Shown here piece after piece: positions 7,911-15,130 of a DNA stretch of 25,527 bases (its first letter is position 1; the number at the start of each line of letters is the position of its first letter). Source of the DNA: Treponema sp. (GTDB lineage: Bacteria > Spirochaetota > Spirochaetia > Treponematales > Breznakiellaceae); NCBI GenBank assembly GCA_031258505.1, contig JAIRMT010000156.1, positions 1-25,527 on the forward strand, written 5' to 3'. The translations under genes were made by a program, and so were the position numbers. The notes below the pieces were generated by a model, which saw nothing but the letters and a program-made list of their open reading frames with translations, did no database searches and was not told the DNA's origin.

Positions 7911-8693
7911 GTGAATATATCGACCCTTATTGGACTTGTTGGTACGTTTGCTCTGTGTGTCATAGGTATTTTTACGTCAGGTGGTCAGATTGGGACTTAT
8001 CTCGATCTGCCATCGTTCTTTATTACGGTGGTAGGTTCCTATATGGCGGTGATAACGTTTTCCAGTATCAACGATGCAGTTAGTATGTGGAAAACCATCG
8101 GATTGACGTTCAAGACCAGGACATCAAATGAAAAAGCGGTCATCGTCAAGCTCCTGGCCTTTTCTGAAAAGGCGCGGCGTGAAGGATTGCTGGCGCTGGA
8201 AGAAGAACTGGAGGACCTTGATGACGATTTTCTGAAAAAAGGAATGCGTCTGGTTGTGGACGGTACTGATGGCGCGGTTATCCGCAATCTTCTGGAACTC
8301 GACTTGGAGCAGATAGAGAGTAGGCACATTAGCAAAATCGGTGTAATTAATATGTGGGGAACAGTAGCGCCCGGTCTCGGAATGTTAGGCACGGTTATCG
8401 GTCTTATCGCTATGTTGCTGAACATTGAGGACAAGAGTTCCTTGGGTCCGAACATGGCCGTTGCGCTCATTACCACCTTGTATGGCGCCATGATCGCTAA
8501 TCTTGTGTGTATCCCCATAGCTGGCAAGCTCAAAACCGCTAACGCCAATGAGTCGCTGATTAAGGAAATGGAAATTGAGGGTATTCTCTCGATACAGGCT
8601 GGTGAAAACACCCGTGTTCTCGCCAGTAAGCTCTTAACCTACCTTGATCCAATAACCCGCGCCTCGGTTGAAAAAGAGATGTCAAAGGATTAA
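7911..8693 (+). CDS. motA: Flagellar motor stator protein MotA
   Basis: MotA forms the ring of the ion-driven stator in the inner membrane and turns the rotor through FliG. Four membrane segments are visible (about residues 4-22, 33-51, 152-171 and 182-204). The cytoplasmic loop has Arg90 and Glu98, matching the charged residues that contact FliG in E. coli MotA, and prolines at 154 (VAPG) and 202 (CIPI) match the conserved mechanistic prolines. The GTG start has GAGGAG at 7899-7904, within the end of flbD. Length 260 aa is typical of spirochaetes. motB follows after 8 bp. Confidence 0.97.
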   Translation: MNISTLIGLVGTFALCVIGIFTSGGQIGTYLDLPSFFITVVGSYMAVITFSSINDAVSMWKTIGLTFKTRTSNEKAVIVKLLAFSEKARREGLLALEEELEDLDDDFLKKGMRLVVDGTDGAVIRNLLELDLEQIESRHISKIGVINMWGTVAPGLGMLGTVIGLIAMLLNIEDKSSLGPNMAVALITTLYGAMIANLVCIPIAGKLKTANANESLIKEMEIEGILSIQAGENTRVLASKLLTYLDPITRASVEKEMSKD

Positions 8694-8701
8694 GGATTAA
8701 C

Positions 8702-9430
8702 ATGGCAAGAAAGAAAAAAGAAGATGAAGGCGTAAAGGGCGATTGGATCACTACTTACTCTGACATGGTAACACTCTTACTCTGCTTCTTTGTTATGCTT
8801 TTTGACGCCAGTGAAGTTATTCCTGGGGATCTTGCTTCTTTTATCTCCGCCCTTAACAATACCGGCTTAGGCGGGCAGACTGGGGGGAACACGCTATCTG
8901 CGGGTAAGAGCGCCGACTTGGGAAATACAATTAACTCCCTGCCGTCGATGGATCGTGGACGCTCCTTAGGAGCGGCGCTTCGCAAGGCAATAAGTATCTT
9001 TAATCCAGAAGTGAAGTCCAACAAGGTGAAAATAACGCAGGAAGAGCGGGGTATTGTCATCAGTCTCGCGTCAGATGCTTTTTTTGATACAGCGAGCGCC
9101 ACCCTTAACATAGAGCAAACAAGAGAAATTCTGCTCAGTCTGGTCAGTACGCTCAATTCGCCTGAAATTAGTGGACGGAAGTTCAGGATAGAAGGACACA
9201 CTGACGCGGAGGCAACAGACCCCTTTGGGCCGTGGCCGTCGAACTGGGAACTTTCAACTGCCCGCGCTATAGCGGTTCTGCACTTTCTTATGGATCTTGG
9301 AGTCGAAGAAAAACGTTTTCAAGTGGCCGGATTTGCCGATACTGTACCTATAGGTGATAATAGCACTGCTGAAGGTCGCGCCTATAATCGGCGGGTTGAC
9401 GTCATTATTCTTGATGACGCGCATCTATAG
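8702..9430 (+). CDS. motB: Flagellar motor stator protein MotB
   Basis: MotB is the peptidoglycan-anchored stator partner of MotA. Residues 14-40 hold the single membrane helix (GDWITTYSDMVTLLLCFFVM), including the ion-carrying Asp21. Residues about 120-238 form the OmpA-like domain: FRIEGHTDAE (GHTD at 165-168), NWELSTARA (181-189) and YNRRVDVII at the end. The linker between them (about 41-110) is Gly/Ser-rich and would contain the plug. The ion cannot be told from the sequence with certainty; proton use is usual in treponemes. It starts 8 bp after motA. Confidence 0.97.
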   Translation: MARKKKEDEGVKGDWITTYSDMVTLLLCFFVMLFDASEVIPGDLASFISALNNTGLGGQTGGNTLSAGKSADLGNTINSLPSMDRGRSLGAALRKAISIFNPEVKSNKVKITQEERGIVISLASDAFFDTASATLNIEQTREILLSLVSTLNSPEISGRKFRIEGHTDAEATDPFGPWPSNWELSTARAIAVLHFLMDLGVEEKRFQVAGFADTVPIGDNSTAEGRAYNRRVDVIILDDAHL

Positions 9431-9463
9431 TATTTATAGTATATAATAAATGGAGGTTGTATT

Positions 9464-10027
9464 ATGGCTGAAGAACGAGCCGCCGCTAGTCCTGTCGAGG
9501 ACGAGGCTGTAGAGGAAGCATCTAGTTCTAAAAAGAAAAAAAATAGTCTGCTTGAGATACTGCCTACCCTGCTAAAATTCTTTGCTATCGGGCTTGCCGC
9601 ATTAGTAGTTGTTGTTACCATAGCGGTATTTACGTACACTGTGATGAACGGCAATAACTCTAAGGGACAGACGCTGATTCCTGAAAGCTCGCCCTACATT
9701 GGAACCAAGCCTCAGTATTCCTACTCAACCATAGTGGGAACGGTGCGGTGTAACACCCGGGACCCGACCCCCTACTCGGTGGTAGTTGATGTGGCTATTG
9801 GGTATACACTGAATGACTCGCAGGCGCAGACCGAGTTTACGTCGCGGCAGTTTGAACTACGGGACTTTATACGTAACTATTTCAGTACCAAATACGCGGA
9901 AGATTTGATGCCGGAAAAGGAGCCTCAGCTCAAGCAGGAACTTATGGAACTGCTGAACACCCGTATCCTTGATACTGCCAAGGCCAGAAACATCGTATTT
10001 AATCAGTTAAGTGTGATGGAGATGTAA
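9464..10027 (+). CDS. fliL: Flagellar basal body-associated protein FliL
   Basis: FliL surrounds and supports the stator near the motor; in spirochaetes it affects flagellar orientation and torque. The 187-aa protein has an acidic then lysine-rich cytoplasmic N-terminus (residues 1-30), one membrane segment (about 36-60), and a periplasmic FliL domain with the C-terminal part typical of the family (FTSRQFELRDFIRNYFS, TRILDTAKARNIVFNQLSVM). GGAGG at 9452-9456 is the ribosome binding site. A 33-bp AT-rich gap separates it from motB. Confidence 0.94.
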   Translation: MAEERAAASPVEDEAVEEASSSKKKKNSLLEILPTLLKFFAIGLAALVVVVTIAVFTYTVMNGNNSKGQTLIPESSPYIGTKPQYSYSTIVGTVRCNTRDPTPYSVVVDVAIGYTLNDSQAQTEFTSRQFELRDFIRNYFSTKYAEDLMPEKEPQLKQELMELLNTRILDTAKARNIVFNQLSVMEM

Positions 10028-10031
10028 CACC

Positions 10032-11066
10032 ATGATGGCAGAGGTTCTCTCTCAGGATGAAATCGATCAGCTTCTCACCGCGATAAACTCTGAAGGCTCT
10101 GCGCCGGAGCAGTTTACACCCACGGCTGATACTCGCAAGATCAAGATATATGATTTCAAGCGGCCTGATAAATTTTCCAAAGAGCAGATTCGTACGGTTT
10201 CGATTATGCACGAAACGTTTGCGCGTCTGACCACCACATCGTTGTCAGCGAATCTGCGGAGCATGGTACACGTCCATGTGGCGTCGGTTGACCAGCTCAC
10301 CTACGAGGAGTTCATCCGCTCAATTCCCACGCCAACCACGCTGGCGATTATCAACATGGACCCGCTCAAAGGAAACGCTATTTTTGAGATAGACCCTGCG
10401 GTTACGTTTTCCATTATAGACCGGCTCTTTGGCGGTACAGGCGAAGGCAACAAAGCTCAACACGAGCTTACTGACATTGAGCAATCGGTTATGGAAAGCA
10501 TCATCGTGCGTATGCTGGGCAATATGCGTGAGGCGTGGACCACGGTTATTGACCTGCGTCCGCGACTGGGTCAGATCGACACGAACCCGCAGTTCGCGCA
10601 GATTGTGCCGCCTAACGAAATGGTGGTGCTGGTAACGCTGGAAACCAAGGTCGGAGATATTGAGGGCATGATGAACTTCTGTATCCCCTATCTTACGATT
10701 GAGCCAATCATCAGCAAGCTGTCAGCGCAGTTCTGGTATTCCTCGGTGCGCCGGGGAACCACTACTGAAAACCTAAATATCCTCAAGGAAAAGCTGGCGA
10801 CAGTCGATGTAAATGTAGTAGCTGAAATCGGCAAGATAGATGTAACTGTCCGTGATGTGCTTGAGCTTCAAGCCGGAGATGTGGTGTGCCTCTATAACAC
10901 TCGTGTTGGAGACCCCTATTCCCTCAACATCGGTAACAAGCCAAAGTTCTTGTGTAGACCCGGTGTGCTTGGTAAGAAAATGGCGGTGCAGATCACGAAA
11001 AAAATTGCTGAGATGCAGGAGGAAGATTTTGAGGAACTTACGATTGACGGGGAGGAAATAATATGA
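10032..11066 (+). CDS. fliM: Flagellar motor switch protein FliM
   Basis: FliM links FliG to FliN/FliY in the C-ring and binds CheY-P to switch rotation. The N-terminal CheY-binding motif is clear (LSQDEIDQLL, residues 7-16). A CheC-like middle domain (about 40-230; KFSKEQIRTVSIMHETFARL, IIDRLFGGTG) and a C-terminal SpoA domain (about 255-330) follow. A second ATG lies at 10035; a weak GGAG at 10018-10021 does not decide between them. The last 4 bases overlap the fliY start. Confidence 0.97.
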   Translation: MMAEVLSQDEIDQLLTAINSEGSAPEQFTPTADTRKIKIYDFKRPDKFSKEQIRTVSIMHETFARLTTTSLSANLRSMVHVHVASVDQLTYEEFIRSIPTPTTLAIINMDPLKGNAIFEIDPAVTFSIIDRLFGGTGEGNKAQHELTDIEQSVMESIIVRMLGNMREAWTTVIDLRPRLGQIDTNPQFAQIVPPNEMVVLVTLETKVGDIEGMMNFCIPYLTIEPIISKLSAQFWYSSVRRGTTTENLNILKEKLATVDVNVVAEIGKIDVTVRDVLELQAGDVVCLYNTRVGDPYSLNIGNKPKFLCRPGVLGKKMAVQITKKIAEMQEEDFEELTIDGEEII

Positions 11067-12130
11067 GCGAAAGCGCTCTTTCACAAGAAGAACTGGATGC
11101 GCTGCTGGCAGGCAGCGATATAGGCGGCGGCGATGAATCGGCGGGCGGGTCTGAAGAAGCCCGGAAAGCGCTTGAGGATTTTCTTACCGGTTCAACAGCC
11201 GCGCTTTCTTCCACTCTCTCTCAGTTGACAACTCCTGACGCTTCCCTTAAAGGCCCGACTGTCAGCTTTACCAACCGCGACACATTCCTCGGTGAGTTGT
11301 CCATTACAGTGGCTGTGGTTAAGGCTGATTTCAACTCCGGCTTTCCGGGTGAGCATATATTCGTCATGGCTGAAGACACGGCAAAGTCCGTGGTTGGACT
11401 TATGACCCATGAGGAAGACGTGGAACTCGACGAACACAACCTATCAGTCGTGAGTGAGATGGTGTCCAACCTTGTGGGAATTCAGATCACCACGCTTACC
11501 AAGCAGACCGGGAACCAATCCATTGCTTCGATTGTGCCGGAAGCGACTAGGGTGCCCAAGGCGCTGGTCGCGTTTCCCAGCGGCGACTTTTTGAGCGCCG
11601 AGTACCAGCTTGACCTTGGGGATGGAAAGATACGACAATTTTGGGAAATTTATGGTTCAAGTGTATCGGAAGCGATAGCCTATGCGTTAAGCAATGGCGC
11701 AAAAGCTCCTTCCGTACCGCCGCGCCCCGCGCCTCGTGAGGCGGTATCTAGCGGCGCTCAAGCCAGTGGAGGGGGAAGACCAGCAATGGGAATGATGAGC
11801 GGATCCGGATCAACTAATGTGCAAGCGGTACAGTTTCCCAGTTTAACACCTCATATAACTGCACAGGAGCAGGGGAACATCAGTCTTATCATGGACGTGT
11901 TCATGGAAATGACTGTGGAGTTGGGGCGTACCAGAAAACTGATTAAGGAGATTCTGGGCATGGGTGAGGGAACGGTCATTGAGCTTGATAAACTTGCTGG
12001 TGAGCCGGTGGATATTTTGGTTAATCACAAACTGATCGCTAAGGGCGAGGTTGTTGTCATTGATGAAAACTTTGGCGTGCGGGTTACGGAAATCGTTTCC
12101 CCGCAGGAACGAGTGAGGGATATGACGTGA
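11063..12130 (+). CDS. fliY: Flagellar motor switch protein FliY/FliN
   Basis: This 355-aa switch protein is the long FliY form rather than short FliN. It starts with a peptide resembling a CheY-P-binding motif (LSQEELDALLAG, residues 6-17), then a CheC/CheX-like domain (about 70-215), a Pro/Gly/Ser-rich linker (about 220-260) and a C-terminal FliN/SpoA domain (about 275-350; LIMDVFMEMTVELGRTRKLI, then VDILVNHKLIAKGEVVVIDE). In the CheC helix I see SVVSEMVSN, where the usual catalytic Glu-x-x-Asn would place Asn at 135 but Ser is found, with Asn at 136. Phosphatase activity is therefore uncertain. GGAGG at 11051-11055 lies inside fliM. Confidence 0.95.
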   Translation: MSESALSQEELDALLAGSDIGGGDESAGGSEEARKALEDFLTGSTAALSSTLSQLTTPDASLKGPTVSFTNRDTFLGELSITVAVVKADFNSGFPGEHIFVMAEDTAKSVVGLMTHEEDVELDEHNLSVVSEMVSNLVGIQITTLTKQTGNQSIASIVPEATRVPKALVAFPSGDFLSAEYQLDLGDGKIRQFWEIYGSSVSEAIAYALSNGAKAPSVPPRPAPREAVSSGAQASGGGRPAMGMMSGSGSTNVQAVQFPSLTPHITAQEQGNISLIMDVFMEMTVELGRTRKLIKEILGMGEGTVIELDKLAGEPVDILVNHKLIAKGEVVVIDENFGVRVTEIVSPQERVRDMT

Positions 12131-12162
12131 TTAGCGGCTAGAGGAAATCTCTTTTCTAATCA
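12128..12162 (+). other. Hairpin at the fliY stop codon
   Basis: TGATTAG (12128-12134, including the fliY stop) pairs with CTAATCA (12156-12162). Inside, AGAG (12140-12143) pairs with CTCT (12149-12152) around GAAAT. It could slow decay or partly terminate the transcript, but there is no clean T tract after it. The whole 12131-12266 gap is otherwise non-coding. Confidence 0.4.
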
Positions 12163-12188
12163 CTAACAACGAGTTGGAGCAAACTTAT

Positions 12189-12220
12189 TGAGCAACACTA
12201 GGCTAGTGTCAATGAGCAAC
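12189..12220 (+). repeat. Near-perfect palindrome flanked by direct repeats, fliY-fliO gap
   Basis: ACACTAG-G-CTAGTGT (12195-12209) is a 15-bp inverted repeat with a one-base centre. The octamer TGAGCAAC occurs at 12189-12196 and again at 12213-12220, flanking it. Such a site could bind a dimeric protein or be a scar of an insertion. No function is known to me. Confidence 0.45.
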
Positions 12221-12253
12221 TGACAACTAAGCGTTGCATAGCAGTTTTAACTT

Positions 12254-12269
12254 GGGAGGGGAGAAACTG
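12254..12269 (+). promoter_or_regulatory. Strong Shine-Dalgarno with CTG start for fliO
   Basis: GGGAGGGGAG (12254-12263) is the strongest ribosome binding site near the 5' end of fliO. Seven bases after its GGAGG core is a CTG (12267-12269) in the fliO frame, followed at once by a signal-peptide-like sequence. No ATG, GTG or TTG lies at proper spacing downstream of it. Confidence 0.6.
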
Positions 12270-12890
12270 AAACACTTTTATCTGGCGTATGCTATCTTTT
12301 TTATTTTTTCGTCTGTCGCGTTTCCACAGGATGCCTCACAAGAGGTTGTTTCACCAGTAAGCGATAGCGCTCAGGGGGCGGCAACGCGGAATCAAGAGGC
12401 TGAACGCCTGTTGTTCATTGGTGAAGAGGCGGCTGACAATGCGGCAATAGGGGAACCGGCGTCAGGGTTCACGCTTCTGCGTATCGTGCTGGTGTTGGCG
12501 CTGGCGGCTGCGGCTATCTATGGGGTGGTGTTTTTCCTCAAGAGGCTGTCCCGGACGCCTCAGCCGAAGAACCCTTATCTCAAGGTATTGGCGCGGGTTC
12601 CCCTGAGCGCCGGTACTATGGCGGCGGTGGTTTCTGTGGGAACTAAAGCCTGGCTCGTGGGGGCTGCTGAGAATAGCGTGTCCCTGCTGGCGGAAATCAA
12701 TGATCAGGAACTGATTGACACCATGCTGCTTGACGAGTCGCAGAAAAACGCTGAAACAGGAACCGGTAAGTTCGCGGATTTTGGCGCAATCCTGCGCCGG
12801 GCGCGTGGCGTGGGACCTCAGACTGGCGTGTTCGGCGATCTTAAGGCGGAGAATGTCCGCAAGCGCCGTGAACGCTTAAAGGAGCTTTAA
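12267..12890 (+). CDS. fliO: Flagellar export protein FliO (FliZ)
   Basis: FliO is the assembly factor for the FliP ring of the flagellar export gate; spirochaete annotations often call it FliZ. From the proposed CTG the protein has 207 aa. It begins with a hydrophobic leader (KHFYLAYAIFFIFSSVAFPQ), then an acidic periplasmic stretch, a membrane segment (about 69-91, LLRIVLVLALAAAAIYGVVF), and the cytoplasmic FliO domain (YLKVLARVPLSAGTMAAVVS, then KAWLVGAAENSVSLLAEI), with a basic C-terminal tail. TTG codons at 12234 and 12252 are in frame but have no suitable Shine-Dalgarno and would put it inside the coding region. fliP follows after 6 bp. Confidence 0.88.
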   Translation: MKHFYLAYAIFFIFSSVAFPQDASQEVVSPVSDSAQGAATRNQEAERLLFIGEEAADNAAIGEPASGFTLLRIVLVLALAAAAIYGVVFFLKRLSRTPQPKNPYLKVLARVPLSAGTMAAVVSVGTKAWLVGAAENSVSLLAEINDQELIDTMLLDESQKNAETGTGKFADFGAILRRARGVGPQTGVFGDLKAENVRKRRERLKEL

Positions 12891-12896
12891 CAAAAT

Positions 12897-13718
12897 ATGC
12901 GGCGTTTTCTATTCTTTCTCTCCATAGTGTTGTTTTCGTTGGGGTTTGCGGCGCAGCCAGGTTTCGCGCAAACCGCCGCGCCATTCCCCGCCATGTCCAC
13001 AACTCCTTCGATGGGTATTCCTGAAGTTCAAACCCCGCTTGTGCCTTTTGTCGATCTCAGCATAAGAAACCCAGAGTCGGGTCAGGAAGTGGCCTTTTCC
13101 CTGCAATTACTCCTGCTGATAACCGTTCTGTCCCTCGCGCCAAGCATCATCATTCTGATGACGAGCTTTCTTAGGATTTCCATAGTGCTTGACTTTGTGA
13201 AGCGGGCGCTTTCGCTCCAGCAGGTTCCGCCGTCTCAGGTACTCATGGGCATTTCCCTGTTTCTGACTCTCTTCATCATGTGGCCAACGTTTGAGTCCAT
13301 CTACAACAATTCGTTTAAGCCTCTGGCGGATGGGCAGATTTCTGTAGAAGAGGCGTATCACGAGGCTGAAGGGCCTTTGCGGGTCTTCATGTACCGGCAG
13401 ATGCAGGGCAAGCCGGACAACATCCGGCTCTTTATGTCCATGCGCGGCTTGGACGCGCCTGAAACCCTGGCCGATGTGCCAACGTATGTGCTTGTCCCAG
13501 CCTTCATTCTTAACGAGCTAACTGTTGCGTTCAAGATCGGAATTGTGTTGTACATTCCCTTTATCGTGATTGACATGGTGGTGGCCAGCGCTCTCATGTC
13601 AATGGGCATGATCATGCTGCCGCCGGTTATGATTTCCATGCCGTTCAAGCTGATGCTGTTTATTCTGGTTGATGGCTGGGGGCTGCTGACGGACCAGATC
13701 ATCCACTCGTTTATATAG
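12897..13718 (+). CDS. fliP: Flagellar export gate protein FliP
   Basis: FliP forms, with FliQ and FliR, the inner-membrane core of the flagellar type III export gate. The 273-aa protein has an N-terminal signal peptide (residues 1-25, ending FAQTA), then the family core: SLAPSIIILMTSFLRISIVL, KRALSLQQVPPSQVL and, near the C-terminus, IGIVLYIPFIVIDMVVASAL and MGMIMLPPVMISMPFKLMLF. AAAGGAG inside the end of fliO (12878-12884) serves as its ribosome binding site. It is 9 bp ahead of fliQ. Confidence 0.97.
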   Translation: MRRFLFFLSIVLFSLGFAAQPGFAQTAAPFPAMSTTPSMGIPEVQTPLVPFVDLSIRNPESGQEVAFSLQLLLLITVLSLAPSIIILMTSFLRISIVLDFVKRALSLQQVPPSQVLMGISLFLTLFIMWPTFESIYNNSFKPLADGQISVEEAYHEAEGPLRVFMYRQMQGKPDNIRLFMSMRGLDAPETLADVPTYVLVPAFILNELTVAFKIGIVLYIPFIVIDMVVASALMSMGMIMLPPVMISMPFKLMLFILVDGWGLLTDQIIHSFI

Positions 13719-13727
13719 GAGAGTAAA

Positions 13728-13997
13728 ATGAGTATCGGGCAAATCACCACACTGTTACGAGGCGGCATTGTCCAAGTTCTCTTGCTTGCCGGGCCTCTGC
13801 TCTTTTCCGCGTTAATCGTAGGTCTTGTTGTGGCGATCCTGCAAGCCACAACCTCGATTCAAGAGCAGACCCTCACCTTTGTTCCCAAGATCATCGCCAT
13901 TCTGACTGTGCTTGCCTTGCTGGGCGGCTGGATGTTTTTGTCGCTGGGGGATTATACCGTACAGCTCTTCAAGATGATTCCAAGCATGGCGCGGTAA
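13728..13997 (+). CDS. fliQ: Flagellar export gate protein FliQ
   Basis: This 89-aa protein has two membrane helices (about residues 15-38 and 50-75) and the family pattern VGLVVAILQATTSIQEQTL, FVPKIIAILTVLAL, GGWM. FliQ packs around the FliP-FliR core of the export gate. GGAGAG ahead of the ATG is the ribosome binding site. fliR follows 7 bp later. Confidence 0.97.
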   Translation: MSIGQITTLLRGGIVQVLLLAGPLLFSALIVGLVVAILQATTSIQEQTLTFVPKIIAILTVLALLGGWMFLSLGDYTVQLFKMIPSMAR

Positions 13998-14004
13998 TAT
14001 CGTT

Positions 14005-14802
14005 ATGGAAGAGATGCTTAACGAGGTATTGCGCGCATGGCCGGCATTCCTGCTTGTCGCGGCGCGGGCGCTTGCCATGATCGAAACCGCGCCGCTCTTG
14101 TCCTCAGACTCGATCCCGCAGGCGGCAAAGCTGGCGCTGGCAGGCTTTGCCGCGTATAGCGCCTTCCCAACAGCGCTGGCAAGCGGCTGGAACGTGTCAG
14201 CGTCTAACCTTAACTTTGTGTATCTCATTATCGGGGAAGGTCTGATTGGCATCATCATTGGCTTTTATCTCACTCTCATCTTCTCAGCCTTTTCCACTGC
14301 TGGTCAGTTCTTTTCCCTTCAAATGGGCTTTGGCGCGTCAGAAACCTTTGATCCCCTGGCTCAGGCGGAAAACCCGCTTCTTGGGCAGTACCTCAACATT
14401 GTCGCCATGCTGGTCTTTGTGTCCCTGAGCGGCTTTCAGGAGTTGTTTCTTGGCGGCTTCTGGCGCTCAATTCAGACGATTAACATTGTGGACATTGCGG
14501 CTGGCCGCGATCACGTTATCTCCATGCTTCTCGCTGGCCTGAGCAGTCTCTTTCTCGACGCCATGATAATCTCCATGCCCATACTCGGCACGCTTTTTCT
14601 CACCTCGCTTACCACCGGCCTCATCTCCAAAGCAGCCCCGCAGGTAAACATACTCTCCGAAGGTTTTCCCATATCCATCACCGTTGCCTTTGTCCTGATA
14701 TACACCTCCTTGCCGTTCATGGTTGAAGCCTTCAGCCGCGTCATTGACGCCGGCTTCAAAAACATTGAGAACCTCTACGCCTACCTCGGAGGCGCGTTGT
14801 GA
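14005..14802 (+). CDS. fliR: Flagellar export gate protein FliR
   Basis: FliR completes the FliPQR export gate. The 265-aa protein has about six membrane segments and family motifs (RALAMIETAPLLSSDSIPQA near residues 22-41, LQMGFGASETFDPLAQAE near 108-125, GLISKAAPQVNILSEGFPIS near 206-225). Its stop TGA (14800-14802) overlaps a GTG (14799) that has GGAGG six bases upstream, within the end of fliR. That arrangement looks like the coupled start of the next gene. The next recognisable gene, flhB, begins 328 bp further on, after a repeat array. Confidence 0.97.
   Translation: MEEMLNEVLRAWPAFLLVAARALAMIETAPLLSSDSIPQAAKLALAGFAAYSAFPTALASGWNVSASNLNFVYLIIGEGLIGIIIGFYLTLIFSAFSTAGQFFSLQMGFGASETFDPLAQAENPLLGQYLNIVAMLVFVSLSGFQELFLGGFWRSIQTINIVDIAAGRDHVISMLLAGLSSLFLDAMIISMPILGTLFLTSLTTGLISKAAPQVNILSEGFPISITVAFVLIYTSLPFMVEAFSRVIDAGFKNIENLYAYLGGAL
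14788..14801 (+). promoter_or_regulatory. Shine-Dalgarno and GTG overlapping the fliR stop
   Basis: GGAGG (14788-14792) stands six bases before GTG (14799-14801), whose last two bases fall in the fliR stop codon. This is the classic form of a translationally coupled start. From this GTG the frame runs through the repeats for 143 codons and stops at 15230, inside flhB but out of its frame. I infer it may be the ancestral flhB start. Confidence 0.6.
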
Positions 14803-15130
14803 AAAAGTCCGCCACACTATACTTAGAGCGTTGGTCTATCCCGTACTGGAGCGTTGGTCTATCCCGTACCGGAGCGTCGGTCTATCCCGTACCGGAGCGT
14901 CGGTCTATCCCGTACTGGAGCGTCGGTCTATTCCGTACTGGAGCGTCGGTCTATTCCGTACTGGAGCGTCGGTCTATCCCGTACCGGAGCGTCGGTCTAT
15001 TCCGTACTGGAGCGTCGGTCTATCCCGTACTGGAGCGTCGGTCTATCCCGTACCGGAGCGTTCAGCCACTCTGCACCGGAGCGGACGTGGATCACGCAGG
15101 TGTGCGGACTTACCGCGTCCTCCGCTGCAG
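14803..15130 (+). other. 328-bp gap between fliR and flhB
   Basis: This gap interrupts an otherwise tight operon. It holds a 23-bp unique leader (14803-14825), array 1, and a 52-bp unique stretch (15079-15130) in which I see no promoter, terminator or Shine-Dalgarno. Confidence 0.9.
14826..15078 (+). repeat. 23-bp tandem repeat array 1, between fliR and flhB
   Basis: Ten units of exactly 23 bp run from 14826 to 15055, each beginning GAGCG and containing GGTCTAT and CCGTAC. An eleventh, degenerate unit follows (15056-15078, GAGCGTTCAG...GCACCG). Differences among the ten are limited to three C/T positions (7, 15 and 22 of the unit). No stop codon occurs in any plus-strand frame of the array. 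Because 23 is not a multiple of 3, each added or lost unit shifts the frame downstream. Across unit junctions ACYGG can pair with TCGGT around AGCG, and the variable stem positions keep pairing as C-G or U-G. Confidence 0.97.

Noticed and set aside
9411..9450. Internal promoter before fliL (perfect TATAAT at 9442-9447)
   Set aside because: No -35 box at 16-18 bp; the nearest TTGATG is 25 bp away. The gap is simply AT-rich.
14723..15130. N-terminal extension of FlhB reaching back into fliR
   Set aside because: The frame is open only because the repeat units lack stops. The start at 14723 lies inside fliR in another frame, and FlhB homology begins at 15131. A repeat-containing form from GTG 14799 is discussed as a copy-number hypothesis instead.
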